Source of the DNA: Pseudosporangium ferrugineum | Lineage (GTDB): Bacteria; Actinomycetota; Actinomycetes; Mycobacteriales; Micromonosporaceae | Direction of reading: 5' to 3' | DNA: 64,000 bases | Assembly: GCF_003002065.1 (NCBI RefSeq) | Contig: NZ_PVZG01000015.1 | Location: forward strand, 62,001 to 126,000 | In this document: positions 57,350-64,000 of the stretch, in pieces | How positions within the stretch are numbered: position 1 is the stretch's first letter | How the letters are laid out: the number at the start of each line of letters is the position of its first letter | The notes under the pieces: model-generated | What the model was told of the DNA's origin: nothing | Seen by the model: the letters and a program-made list of their open reading frames with translations, nothing else | The model's database searches: none | Position numbers and translations under genes: made by a program

Positions 57350-58510
57350 GTGCGGCGATGGCGGACCCTCCCGATGTCTCTGAAGGACGTCGCGCTGGCG
57401 GCCGTGGTGACCCTGCTGGCCTTCGTGCCGACGGTGTCGCACCTGGGCCCGGAGATCGGCGACCTTCCCGACGCCCGGGCGCCCGGTGCCGCCGCGGCGG
57501 CGGTCGACGTCGCGCTGATCCTCGGCATGTGCCTGCCGCTGGCGGTGCGCAGCCGCTTCCCGGCGGTTTGCCTCGCGCTGAGCGGCGGCTCCTGGGCGGC
57601 CGGCCAGGTCCTCGGACATCCCGACACGTTCGCGAAGACGGCCATGCTGTTCGCCGTGTACGCCGCCGGCGCGCACCTGGCCGCACGGCGGAGCGCCTTC
57701 GCCGTGGCCGTCAGCGCGACCTACGTCGTGCTGTGCCTGGTGCTGCACGCACGCGGATCAGCCCAGCACGTCCTCGACTTCACGGCGTTCTACCTCGTGC
57801 TGGTGGCGATCTGGTGGATCGGGGGCGGGGTCCGGCGGTGGCGTGCGGAGCAGGCCGCGCATCGCCGCCTGGCGGCCGAGGTGGCCTCCGCCGCCGAGCG
57901 GTCCCGGATCGCCCGCGAGCTGCACGACGTCGTCACCCATCACGTCACGGCCATGGTGATCCAGGCCGATGCGACGCGGGTGCAGCTCGGGGGGATGCCG
58001 GGCCGCACCGCCGACGGCCTGGCGGGCATCAGCACGACGGGCCGCCGGGCGCTGACCGAGTTGCGCGCCCTGCTGGACACCCTCGAGGCCACCGGCGAGG
58101 AACCGCCGCCGGACCGGGTGCCCGCCGGCGGCCGGATCGCCGACCTGGTCGAGCAGGCGCGGCTGACCGGGCAGCCGGTCGAGTGGGCCGGACCGGAGGG
58201 GGAGCGCCCGTTGCCGGTCGCCGTGGAGCTGGCCGCGTACCGCGTCGTGCAGGAGGCGCTCACCAACGCGACCCGGCACGCCACCGGGCAGCCGACCACG
58301 GTGCTGGTGCGCAACGGCGGCCGGGAGGTCGAGATCGAGGTCACCACGACCGGCGTGGCGGCCACCGCGGCGGTGCCCGCCTCCGGCGGCAGGGGACTGG
58401 CCGGGATGCGGGAGCGGGTCCGCCAGCTCGACGGGGAACTGGTGTCCGGGTTCGGCCCGGACGGCAGCTTCCGGGTGCGCGCCGTGATCCCGGCGGGGGA
58501 GGCCGGATGA
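57350..58510 (+). CDS. NarL-type sensor histidine kinase (leaderless start)
   Basis: A 386-residue kinase. TAGACT (57337-57342) ends eight bases before the GTG at 57350, so the message is probably leaderless. Four to five membrane helices fill residues about 10-155. HisKA_3 has phospho-His192 in A-R-E-L-H-D-V-V-T-H-H. The HATPase carries Y-R-V-V-Q-E-A-L-T-N-A-T-R-H (N box) and G-G-R-G-L-A-G-M-R-E-R (G box). It partners the response regulator at 58557. Its stop overlaps a 17-codon mini-ORF. Confidence 0.9.
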   Translation: MRRWRTLPMSLKDVALAAVVTLLAFVPTVSHLGPEIGDLPDARAPGAAAAAVDVALILGMCLPLAVRSRFPAVCLALSGGSWAAGQVLGHPDTFAKTAMLFAVYAAGAHLAARRSAFAVAVSATYVVLCLVLHARGSAQHVLDFTAFYLVLVAIWWIGGGVRRWRAEQAAHRRLAAEVASAAERSRIARELHDVVTHHVTAMVIQADATRVQLGGMPGRTADGLAGISTTGRRALTELRALLDTLEATGEEPPPDRVPAGGRIADLVEQARLTGQPVEWAGPEGERPLPVAVELAAYRVVQEALTNATRHATGQPTTVLVRNGGREVEIEVTTTGVAATAAVPASGGRGLAGMRERVRQLDGELVSGFGPDGSFRVRAVIPAGEAG

Positions 58511-58578
58511 CCGGCCCGGTCCGGACGCGGCCCGCGACTCCGGCGGGGGAGGCCCGATGACCGGCCCGGTCCGGGTGC
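58491..58578 (+). repeat. 50-bp tandem duplication creating a coupled mini-ORF
   Basis: The segment around CCGGCGGGGGAGGCC plus the next start codon and first codons occurs twice, at about 58491 and 58541. Between the kinase stop and the regulator start it creates a 17-residue ORF (58507-58560). Both its ends overlap in ATGA: the kinase stop with its start, and its stop with the regulator start. Confidence 0.85.
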
Positions 58579-59237
58579 TGCTCTGTGACGACGAGGAGAC
58601 GGTCCGGAGCGGGTACGCCACGATCTTCTCCGCCGAGCCCGATCTGGAGGTCGTCGGCGAGGCCGCGGACGGACACGAGGCGGTGCGGCTGGCCGGCCTG
58701 CTGCGGCCGGACGTGGCCGTGATGGACGTCCGGATGCCGGTCATGGACGGCATCGAGGCGACGCGGTGCCTGGCCGGCCCCGAGGTCGCCGAGCCGGTCA
58801 AGGTGCTCGTGGTCACCACGTTCAACGTCGACGAGTACGTTTATGCGGCCCTTCGCGCCGGTGCCAGCGGATTCCTCCTCAAGGACGCCCCGTACCAGCG
58901 GCTGGTGGACGGCATCCGTACCGTGGCCGGCGGCGACTCGCTGCTCGCCCCCGCCGTCACCCGCCGGCTGATCGGGCACTTCGCCGAGCGGCTCCGGCCG
59001 GACACCTCGTCGCCCGCCCGGGACACCGTCATCGGGGCGCTGACCGCGCGCGAGGTCGACGTGTTCAAGCAGATCGCGGCCGGCCGCTCGAACGCCGAGA
59101 TCGCCGCCGGGCTGGTCCTCTCGCTCGAGACGGTCAAGACGTACGTGTCCCGGATCCTCGCCAAGCTGGGCCTGCGGGACCGCGTCCACGTGGCCATCCT
59201 CGCGTACCGCATCGGCCTGGGACCGGACGACGGCTGA
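58557..59237 (+). CDS. NarL/LuxR-type response regulator
   Basis: A 226-residue regulator. Receiver with D11/D12, phosphoacceptor D57 (V-A-V-M-D-V-R-M-P) and L-L-K-D-A-P (lysine). C-terminal LuxR helix-turn-helix: L-T-A-R-E-V-D-V-F-K-Q-I-A-A-G-R-S-N-A-E-I-A and T-V-K-T-Y-V-S-R-I-L. Translation is relayed from the kinase through the mini-ORF. Target genes unknown; the CPBP protease upstream is a candidate. Confidence 0.92.
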   Translation: MTGPVRVLLCDDEETVRSGYATIFSAEPDLEVVGEAADGHEAVRLAGLLRPDVAVMDVRMPVMDGIEATRCLAGPEVAEPVKVLVVTTFNVDEYVYAALRAGASGFLLKDAPYQRLVDGIRTVAGGDSLLAPAVTRRLIGHFAERLRPDTSSPARDTVIGALTAREVDVFKQIAAGRSNAEIAAGLVLSLETVKTYVSRILAKLGLRDRVHVAILAYRIGLGPDDG

Positions 59238-59308
59238 GCCGGGTGCGCGCCACGCGCTGCGGCACGCACCCGGCCCGGTGGGGCCGCCGGCCCCTCCGCG
59301 GCGGCCCC
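59238..59308. terminator. double hairpin between converging genes
   Basis: GCCGGGTGCG pairs with CGCACCCGGC (59238-59247 with 59265-59274), then GGGGCCGCC pairs with GGCGGCCCC (59280-59288 with 59300-59308). It fills the gap between the regulator and the convergent secreted-protein gene. Confidence 0.7.
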
Positions 59309-59314
59309 GCCCTG

Positions 59315-59818
59315 TCAGGACTCGCGGTAGAGCGCCTGATACCAGCCGAGGTTGGCCGGGCCCAGGGTGATCATCTGCGGGCGTTCGGCGGTGACGTACT
59401 TGCCCGTCTCGGCGTGGACCAGGCCGCGGTACGGGTTGCCGTCCCCGCTCCACTGGAACAGGTCGTTGCCGGTGAGGGTGTGGCGGGACACCTGGACGGA
59501 GCCGGCGATCCGTTCCATGTACGCGGCGCCGCCCTCCTTCGAACTCATCGCCTCGGACTTGAGGACGAAGAACTGCGAGCTCCACGAGGAGTCACGGCAC
59601 ACCTGGAACTGTTCCCACCAGCCCCGGTCGGTGCGGTCCGCGTACACGAATCCGTCCGACGGTTCGACGGACAGGTAGCGGTCGACCGCCGCGGCCTTGA
59701 GGAAGTACCGGGCCCCGCAGGAGAAGGACGCGGCCTGCGCCGGTGCCGCGGCGACCGTGCCGCCGGCGAGGCCCAGGGCCAGCGTCGCGAGGAGCGCGCC
59801 GAGCCGTCTGCGAATCAT
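59315..59818 (-). CDS. small secreted beta-trefoil-like protein
   Basis: A 167-residue exported protein. ATG at 59818 gives M-I-R-R-R, a hydrophobic core and a cleavage site near A-Q-A-A (residue about 29). The mature 138 residues have spaced patterns Y-F-L-K-A-A-A-V-D-R-Y-L-S-V-E, W-W-E-Q-F-Q-V and G-K-Y-V-T-A-E, as in fascin-like or ricin-like beta-trefoil folds that bind sugars or actin. Two cysteines (near mature 5 and 45) could pair. Ligand unknown. Confidence 0.65.
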   Translation of the reverse strand: MIRRRLGALLATLALGLAGGTVAAAPAQAASFSCGARYFLKAAAVDRYLSVEPSDGFVYADRTDRGWWEQFQVCRDSSWSSQFFVLKSEAMSSKEGGAAYMERIAGSVQVSRHTLTGNDLFQWSGDGNPYRGLVHAETGKYVTAERPQMITLGPANLGWYQALYRES

Positions 59819-59960
59819 TGTTTCCCCCTTGATCGGCGGGAGGCGCTGCGCCCCCGCTGGGTGCATGTCTAGCGAGCGGCGGGTTGTCTTGCTTCCGGGT
59901 GGCACCGCCTGACAACGGACGTCAGACAACGCCGGACAACTCGCGGCGCCCGCCCCTGCG

Positions 59961-59972
59961 ACTTTCGTTGTG
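59961..59972 (+). promoter_or_regulatory. shared 12-bp element, copy 1
   Basis: ACTTTCGTTGTG occurs about 92 bases upstream of the small membrane protein gene (60065) and again at 62700-62711. It could be the site of the response regulator encoded between them. Confidence 0.45.
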
Positions 59973-60064
59973 CGGTCCCGCGGCCGGGTTCTCCCGAAGT
60001 CCTGACGACGCGCGGGCCGCTTCCCGACAGGCTTGTGGCATCGGACCTCAACGGAGGAAATGCC

Positions 60065-60433
60065 ATGCGGAAAGCGCTAATCGTCGTTGCCGTCGTACTC
60101 GCCGTCGTCTGCGGCGGCCTCGGCCTGATCGTCTACCGCGCGGTGGATCTCGGTCGTGAGCTGGTCAAGACCGGGGTCACCCAGCAGCAGTTCGACGCCC
60201 AGAAGGTGGGCGCCCCGGAGGCCGCGGTGCGGGCGGCGCTGCCCGAGCCGCTGACCGATCTGAGCGACGAGGAGCTCTACCCCGGCGACCCCGGGCGGGG
60301 TGGCCTGCCGGCCGGGGCGACGTGCATCTACCACACGATCAAGCCGTTCCCCGCCGACGGCGCGGAGCTGTGGCGCTTCTGTTTCGCCGACGGCAAGCTC
60401 GTCAAGAAGAGCCCGCTCACCATCCCCGAGTGA
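60065..60433 (+). CDS. small membrane-anchored protein with BamE/SmpA-like fold
   Basis: A 122-residue protein. ACGGAGGAA precedes the ATG. One N-terminal helix (residues about 3-25) acts as anchor or uncleaved signal. The outside part has F-D-A-Q-K-V-G-A-P-E-A-A-V-R-A-A-L-P (an arrangement like BamE/SmpA, in which a V-G-x-x-x-x-x-V-x-x-x-L-P/G helix follows a short strand), T-C-I-Y and F-C-F-A-D-G-K-L-V. The same pattern ends the kinase encoded downstream. It may be a partner or regulator of that kinase. Confidence 0.7.
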   Translation: MRKALIVVAVVLAVVCGGLGLIVYRAVDLGRELVKTGVTQQQFDAQKVGAPEAAVRAALPEPLTDLSDEELYPGDPGRGGLPAGATCIYHTIKPFPADGAELWRFCFADGKLVKKSPLTIPE

Positions 60434-60457
60434 CGGCAGCGGCATCCGCCGGTCACA

Positions 60458-62026
60458 ATGCCAGGCAGTCGAAAGGACGGGACCACCTTGACCACGATCG
60501 CCCGGTGGCGGGAGCGCGCCGGCGTCACCACGGCGTGGCGGCTGTTCTACGAGGCCGGCCTGGTGGCGCTGATGACCGTCGCGGCCGTGGTGCCGTCGGT
60601 CGCCGCCGGCTGGTATCCGCTCGCGCCCTGGCTGGTCGGGGTGACCACGCCGGCCATCATGGTGCTGCGGCTGACGCATCCCCTGACCGCCTATCTCGCC
60701 GCGGCCGTCGTCGGCCTCGCCACGGGCGGATCGGGCGTGCTGATGCTGATCGTGCTGAGCGCCTCGTTCAGCTATCGCGTCGCCCGGTGGTGGCAGATCG
60801 CCACCGGGCTGGCCGTGGCGTGGGTCTGTTACACGGCGGCCACCGCCTGGCAGGAGCCGCTGACCCTGGACTGGGTCGTCTTCGACTCCGCGTTCTTCGT
60901 CGTGCTGGCGGTGCTGCCCGCGGGGATCGCCCGGCTGGTGCGGCGCCGGCGCGCGTTGATCGCGGCGATGCACGGGCGCAACGTGCAGTTGCACAGCGAG
61001 CAGCAGGAGATCGCCCGGCAGGCGCAGGCCCGGGAACGGGCGCGGATCGCCCGCGACATGCACGACTCGCTGGGCCACAAACTCACCCTCATCTCCCTGT
61101 ACGCGTCCATGCTGCGCACCGCCGACGGGGAGCGGAACACCGAGACCGCGGACCTGGTACGGCAGACTTCCTCCGCGGCCATGTCGGAGCTGCGCCAGAT
61201 CCTCGGCCTGCTCGGCCAGGACGACCCGCAGACGTCGGTACGCCCCCTGACCGGCCTCGACACGCTGGCCGCCCAGGCGCGGGCCTCGGGCGCCCGGGTG
61301 GAGCTGGTCCGCGAGGGTGAGCCGCGGCCGGAGGCGTCGCTCACCGAGCACGCCGCGTACCGGGTGATCCAGGAGGGTCTGACCAACGCGTTGCGGCATG
61401 CGCAGGGCGGGGCGATCACCCTGCTGCTGCGCTACGAGCCCGATGCGCTGATCGCCGCGGTGACCAACACGGCCGGGCAGCGGGTGGTGCGGGCGAGCAG
61501 CCGGCAGGGGCTGCTGGGGCTCGCCGAACGGGTCCGGATCGCGGGCGGCATGCTCTACCACGGGCCGACCCCGGACGGCGGCTTCCGGCTGGCCGCCACG
61601 CTGCCCCACCTGAGCGACGAGGCCGCTCCCGCGGCCGCGGAGAGCCCGGCTCCGCCGGTGGTGGCCGACTTCGAGGACGTGATCGACCGGCACAGCCGCC
61701 GGTCCCGGATCGTCCTGGCCGTCACCGCGCTGTCCCTCGCGGCGTTCCTCCTGCTGTGCGGGGCCGGGATCTGGCTGATCTCGGTGACGGTCGTCGTCGA
61801 CCGGGACACCTACGAGGCGGTCCGGGTCGGTCAATCGGAGCGGGAGGTACGGGCGATGCTCCCCGACGAAGGGGCCGGCACCCCGGTGCCGGGCACGGAC
61901 TGCCTCGACTACATGGCATCCTTCCCGGAGCAACTGCGGGAGGAGACCGGCGATCTGAGCTACCGGTTCTGCTTCCGCGACGACATGCTGGTCGACAAGC
62001 AGATCATCCGGGGGCAGCCGTCATGA
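60458..62026 (+). CDS. NarL-type histidine kinase with C-terminal BamE-like ectodomain
   Basis: A 522-residue kinase. ATG 60458 is used; TTG 60488 is an alternative with AAAGGA before it. About five membrane helices cover residues 20-165. HisKA_3 has phospho-His202 in A-R-D-M-H-D-S-L-G-H-K-L. The HATPase has Y-R-V-I-Q-E-G-L-T-N-A-L-R-H and Q-G-L-L-G-L-A-E-R-V. Unusually, another helix (about 420-444) follows and then an 80-residue tail, R-V-G-Q-S-E-R-E-V-R-A-M-L-P and F-C-F-R-D-D-M-L-V. That tail parallels the small protein at 60065-60433 and should lie outside the membrane. Confidence 0.88.
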   Translation: MPGSRKDGTTLTTIARWRERAGVTTAWRLFYEAGLVALMTVAAVVPSVAAGWYPLAPWLVGVTTPAIMVLRLTHPLTAYLAAAVVGLATGGSGVLMLIVLSASFSYRVARWWQIATGLAVAWVCYTAATAWQEPLTLDWVVFDSAFFVVLAVLPAGIARLVRRRRALIAAMHGRNVQLHSEQQEIARQAQARERARIARDMHDSLGHKLTLISLYASMLRTADGERNTETADLVRQTSSAAMSELRQILGLLGQDDPQTSVRPLTGLDTLAAQARASGARVELVREGEPRPEASLTEHAAYRVIQEGLTNALRHAQGGAITLLLRYEPDALIAAVTNTAGQRVVRASSRQGLLGLAERVRIAGGMLYHGPTPDGGFRLAATLPHLSDEAAPAAAESPAPPVVADFEDVIDRHSRRSRIVLAVTALSLAAFLLLCGAGIWLISVTVVVDRDTYEAVRVGQSEREVRAMLPDEGAGTPVPGTDCLDYMASFPEQLREETGDLSYRFCFRDDMLVDKQIIRGQPS

Positions 62027-62691
62027 CCGAGCCATTGCGGGTGCTGCTCGCCGACGACGACTCGCTGATCAGGACCGCGATCGACGCCATCCTGCGGCCG
62101 GCGGAGGGCATCGAGCTGATCGCCCAGGCCGCCGACGGCCGGGCCGCGATCGATCTGACCCTGCGGCACCGGCCGGACGTCGCGCTGCTGGACATCCAGA
62201 TGCCGGTCCTCGACGGCCTGGCCGCGCTCCGCGAGATCCGGCGTCTGGTGCCCGCCGTGCGGATCGTCGTGCTGACCACCTTCGGCCAGGACGACTACGT
62301 CGCGCAGGCGCTGGCCTCCGGGGCGGCCGGCTTCCTGCTCAAGGAGTCCGCCGCGGACGAGCTCGAGTACGCGATCCGCGCCGCCGCGGCCGGCAACGCG
62401 TACCTGTCCCCGAAGATCACGAAGCAGGTCCTGGACCGGCTCCCGGCCGCGCGCCCGGCGCCGAGCGAGGACCTGGCCAAGGTCGCCATGCTCAGCGAAC
62501 GGGAGCGCGAGGTGCTCATCCTGCTCGCCCAGGGCCTGTCCAACGCCGAGATCGGCCGGCTCCTCTTCGTCTCCGAGGGGACCGTCAAGACGCACGTCTA
62601 TCACGTGTTCGCGAAGCTCGGCTGCGAGAACAGGGTCCAGGCCGCCATGTTCGCCCAGCGCGCCGGCCTGCTGGAGACCCCGCCGGCCTGA
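62023..62691 (+). CDS. NarL/LuxR-type response regulator
   Basis: A 222-residue regulator. Receiver with D11-D13, phosphoacceptor D57 (V-A-L-L-D-I-Q-M-P) and K near L-L-K-E-S. LuxR helix-turn-helix: L-S-E-R-E-R-E-V-L-I-L-L-A-Q-G-L-S-N-A-E-I and G-T-V-K-T-H-V-Y-H-V-F. ATG overlaps the kinase stop (ATGA). A 12-bp element is repeated at both sides of this system. Confidence 0.92.
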   Translation: MTEPLRVLLADDDSLIRTAIDAILRPAEGIELIAQAADGRAAIDLTLRHRPDVALLDIQMPVLDGLAALREIRRLVPAVRIVVLTTFGQDDYVAQALASGAAGFLLKESAADELEYAIRAAAAGNAYLSPKITKQVLDRLPAARPAPSEDLAKVAMLSEREREVLILLAQGLSNAEIGRLLFVSEGTVKTHVYHVFAKLGCENRVQAAMFAQRAGLLETPPA

Positions 62692-62699
62692 CGGCTCGC

Positions 62700-62711
62700 A
62701 CTTTCGTTGTG
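62700..62711 (+). promoter_or_regulatory. shared 12-bp element, copy 2
   Basis: ACTTTCGTTGTG again, about 85 bases upstream of the next gene (62796), the same distance as copy 1 from 60065. The spacing suggests a common promoter or response-regulator site. Confidence 0.45.
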
Positions 62712-62795
62712 GTGGGCACCGACGCGCGGCAGACGCGCGGGGGCCCGGCCCGCGGCCAGACTCGGGTCATCACTTCGAGTGCGACCGGAGGCACG

Positions 62796-63599
62796 ATGAC
62801 CACAACGCCTGTCGACCGCGAGGGCATGACCCCGGGCGACTACCTCGGCGGACAGCTGTTCAACCTCTCGGTGCTGGTGATCCCGGGATCCCTGCTCGTC
62901 GCCGCGATCGACCGTACGTGGACCTTCTCGGCGACCGCCGCGGGCCTCGCCGGCACCGCGCTGCTCGTCGTGGCGCTCTTCTGCGGCGCCGGCATTCCCC
63001 AGGCGGTACGCGCCTCCGGGCGCCCCCACCTCGTGAAGTACAGCTACCTCGGGGCGGTGCTCTTCGGCGCGGCCGCGGCGGCGGCGTTCATGACGCTGGA
63101 GCGCGAGCGCCTCTTCCCGGTGCCCGTACCGGCCGTCGTGGCGGTCGCGGCGATCGCCGTGGCCCTGCAACTGCGCTCCTCGAAGCAGGAGGAGGCGGAG
63201 GCGCCGGCGGGACCGGACTCCGCGGAGGACTGGCCGGGCCGGCTGACCGGTCTGCTGATCGGCCGCTACGACCTGCCGCCGGAGCGCGCCGCCGAGCTCG
63301 CCGAGCAGGCCCGGACCCGGGCGCAGGAGTCCGGCCGCACGCCCGCGGAGCTGTTCGGCCCGGCCGCCGAGTACGCCCGCCGGTTGCAGGAGGACGAGCC
63401 CGTCCGCCAGGACCCGTTCTGGCGTACCCGCCCGGCCCGCATCATCGGCCTGCTCGTGGGCCTGAGCATCGCGGTGCAGGCGTTCATCGGCTGGCAGCGC
63501 GACGGCGTGTGGTGGGCCGCCTGGCTGATCGCCGCGCCCGCCGCCCTCGGCGGTGTCTGGTATCTGGTGCGGGCCCTGCGTGATCCGGGGCCCCGGTGA
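62796..63599 (+). CDS. membrane protein of unknown function
   Basis: A 267-residue protein. ATG 62796 follows ACCGGAGG. Helices lie at about residues 24-45, 50-70, 80-100 and 107-122, then a cytoplasmic acidic and alanine-rich part (E-E-A-E-A-P-A-G and R-A-A-E-L-A-E-Q-A-R-T-R-A-Q-E) and two more helices near the C-terminus. I recognise no family. The upstream 12-bp element ties it to the preceding two-component system. Confidence 0.7.
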   Translation: MTTTPVDREGMTPGDYLGGQLFNLSVLVIPGSLLVAAIDRTWTFSATAAGLAGTALLVVALFCGAGIPQAVRASGRPHLVKYSYLGAVLFGAAAAAAFMTLERERLFPVPVPAVVAVAAIAVALQLRSSKQEEAEAPAGPDSAEDWPGRLTGLLIGRYDLPPERAAELAEQARTRAQESGRTPAELFGPAAEYARRLQEDEPVRQDPFWRTRPARIIGLLVGLSIAVQAFIGWQRDGVWWAAWLIAAPAALGGVWYLVRALRDPGPR

Positions 63600-63657
63600 A
63601 CGTAGGCTGAGGTCGATGGAGAGGCCTGCCGCTCGAACTGCGTGAACTGGTGTCTTG

Positions 63658-64000
63658 TCATGAGTACCGGCGAGGGTGTCGTGACCTGGGCGATGCCCGG
63701 ACTTGACCGGATCGGCCCGGGAGGGCTGGTTGCTCCGTCTCCGGCCTCCTCGAGCTACGTTGGCGTGCGGCGTAGGTCAGGGATTCTCCCAGGACCGCGG
63801 GGTCTCGGTGCCGGGGAACGGTTTCGACCCCACGGGGAACCGGATACAAATCCTTGATCGGCGGTGCCGAACGCAAGGAACGCGGCAGCGGCGGTGGATC
63901 CTGTCCGACCCAGTCGTGATACTCGAGCCAGTAATGCTCGGGTAATGAGCTGAGTTCCACATTGTTTCGCCAGTTCGGATTCTCGAACAATTGCCTGAAT
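63658..64000 (-). CDS. possible C-terminal part of a gene entering from the right edge
   Basis: An open minus-strand frame runs from the right edge to a stop at 63658. The part nearest the edge (P-N-W-R-N-N-V-E-L-S-S-L-P-E-H-Y-W-L-E-Y-H-D-W-V) looks like real protein, and its DNA is less GC-rich than the rest of the window. The last 50 residues are arginine/proline-rich and less convincing. No family named. The 63600-63657 stretch shows nothing. Confidence 0.35.
   Translation of the reverse strand, partial: FRQLFENPNWRNNVELSSLPEHYWLEYHDWVGQDPPPLPRSLRSAPPIKDLYPVPRGVETVPRHRDPAVLGESLTYAARQRSSRRPETEQPALPGRSGQVRASPRSRHPRRYS

Noticed and set aside
63642..63857. A 71-codon plus-strand frame at the right end
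   Set aside because: No ribosome site and proline/glycine/arginine-rich random-looking translation.

Overview
This is about 64 kb of very GC-rich chromosomal DNA from a filamentous actinomycete. Frequent GTACG tetramer-rich codons, GTG starts, many ATGA/GTGA overlaps, leaderless promoters, an SsgA-like sporulation protein, streptogrisin-type protease and a modular secreted glucanase all fit Micromonosporaceae (Actinoplanes/Micromonospora-like). That lineage call is an inference from gene content; no rRNA is present. There is no phage, CRISPR array or insertion sequence.

Layout. 1-3 kb: a GPP34-like gene cut by the window edge, a small helix-turn-helix protein, an orphan Rossmann-like protein and a short secreted protein. 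3-14.6 kb: an organosulfur-scavenging island made of two divergent operons. The left arm encodes an FMN reductase, SsuD, a flavin reductase, an LLM monooxygenase and an SfnB/DszC-type flavoprotein. The right arm encodes SsuC-SsuA-SsuB, a BisC-like molybdopterin sulfoxide reductase, a cupin and a second LLM monooxygenase. A Cys-rich leader peptide with overlapping hairpins follows, then an orphan winged-helix regulator, which suggests cysteine-responsive attenuation. 14.6-25.7 kb: an FAD/NAD(P) protein, a streptogrisin-like protease, a P450, a class A beta-lactamase, a GH81 beta-1,3-glucanase under a LacI-type palindrome, a protein made of 14-residue repeats, and a second penicillin-recognising hydrolase.

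25.8-43.6 kb: a YndJ/DUF1990/MBL/DedA operon with its own palindromic operator; a lipid kinase/YihY/double-PAP2/EEP phosphatase operon; a GntR(YtrA)-ABC operon; an OmpR-type two-component system facing an MMPL exporter; an 80-bp tandem repeat block; tRNA-Val; a PGPGW membrane protein; SsgA; and AraC and Rrf2 regulators. 43.8-49.5 kb: DUF4236, an uncharacterised winged-helix protein, a TPR/FN3 membrane protein, a TPR-GGDEF protein and an alpha/beta hydrolase.

49.5-50.5 kb holds a six-gene same-strand tRNA array (Leu, Leu, Ala, Tyr, Arg, Cys) behind a 40-residue ORF. Several members have unusual architecture. 50.5-56.3 kb: MerR and LysR regulators, a quinone-reductase-like MDR, a truncated P450 fused in frame to a zinc alcohol dehydrogenase, and an inverted copy of that P450 5' end. 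56.5-63.6 kb: a CPBP protease, two NarL-type two-component systems (one with a C-terminal ectodomain matching its small neighbour) and a beta-trefoil-like secreted protein. The strongest candidates for something new are the Cys-leader/sulfur island, the tRNA array, the P450-ADH chimera and the kinase with the duplicated ectodomain.
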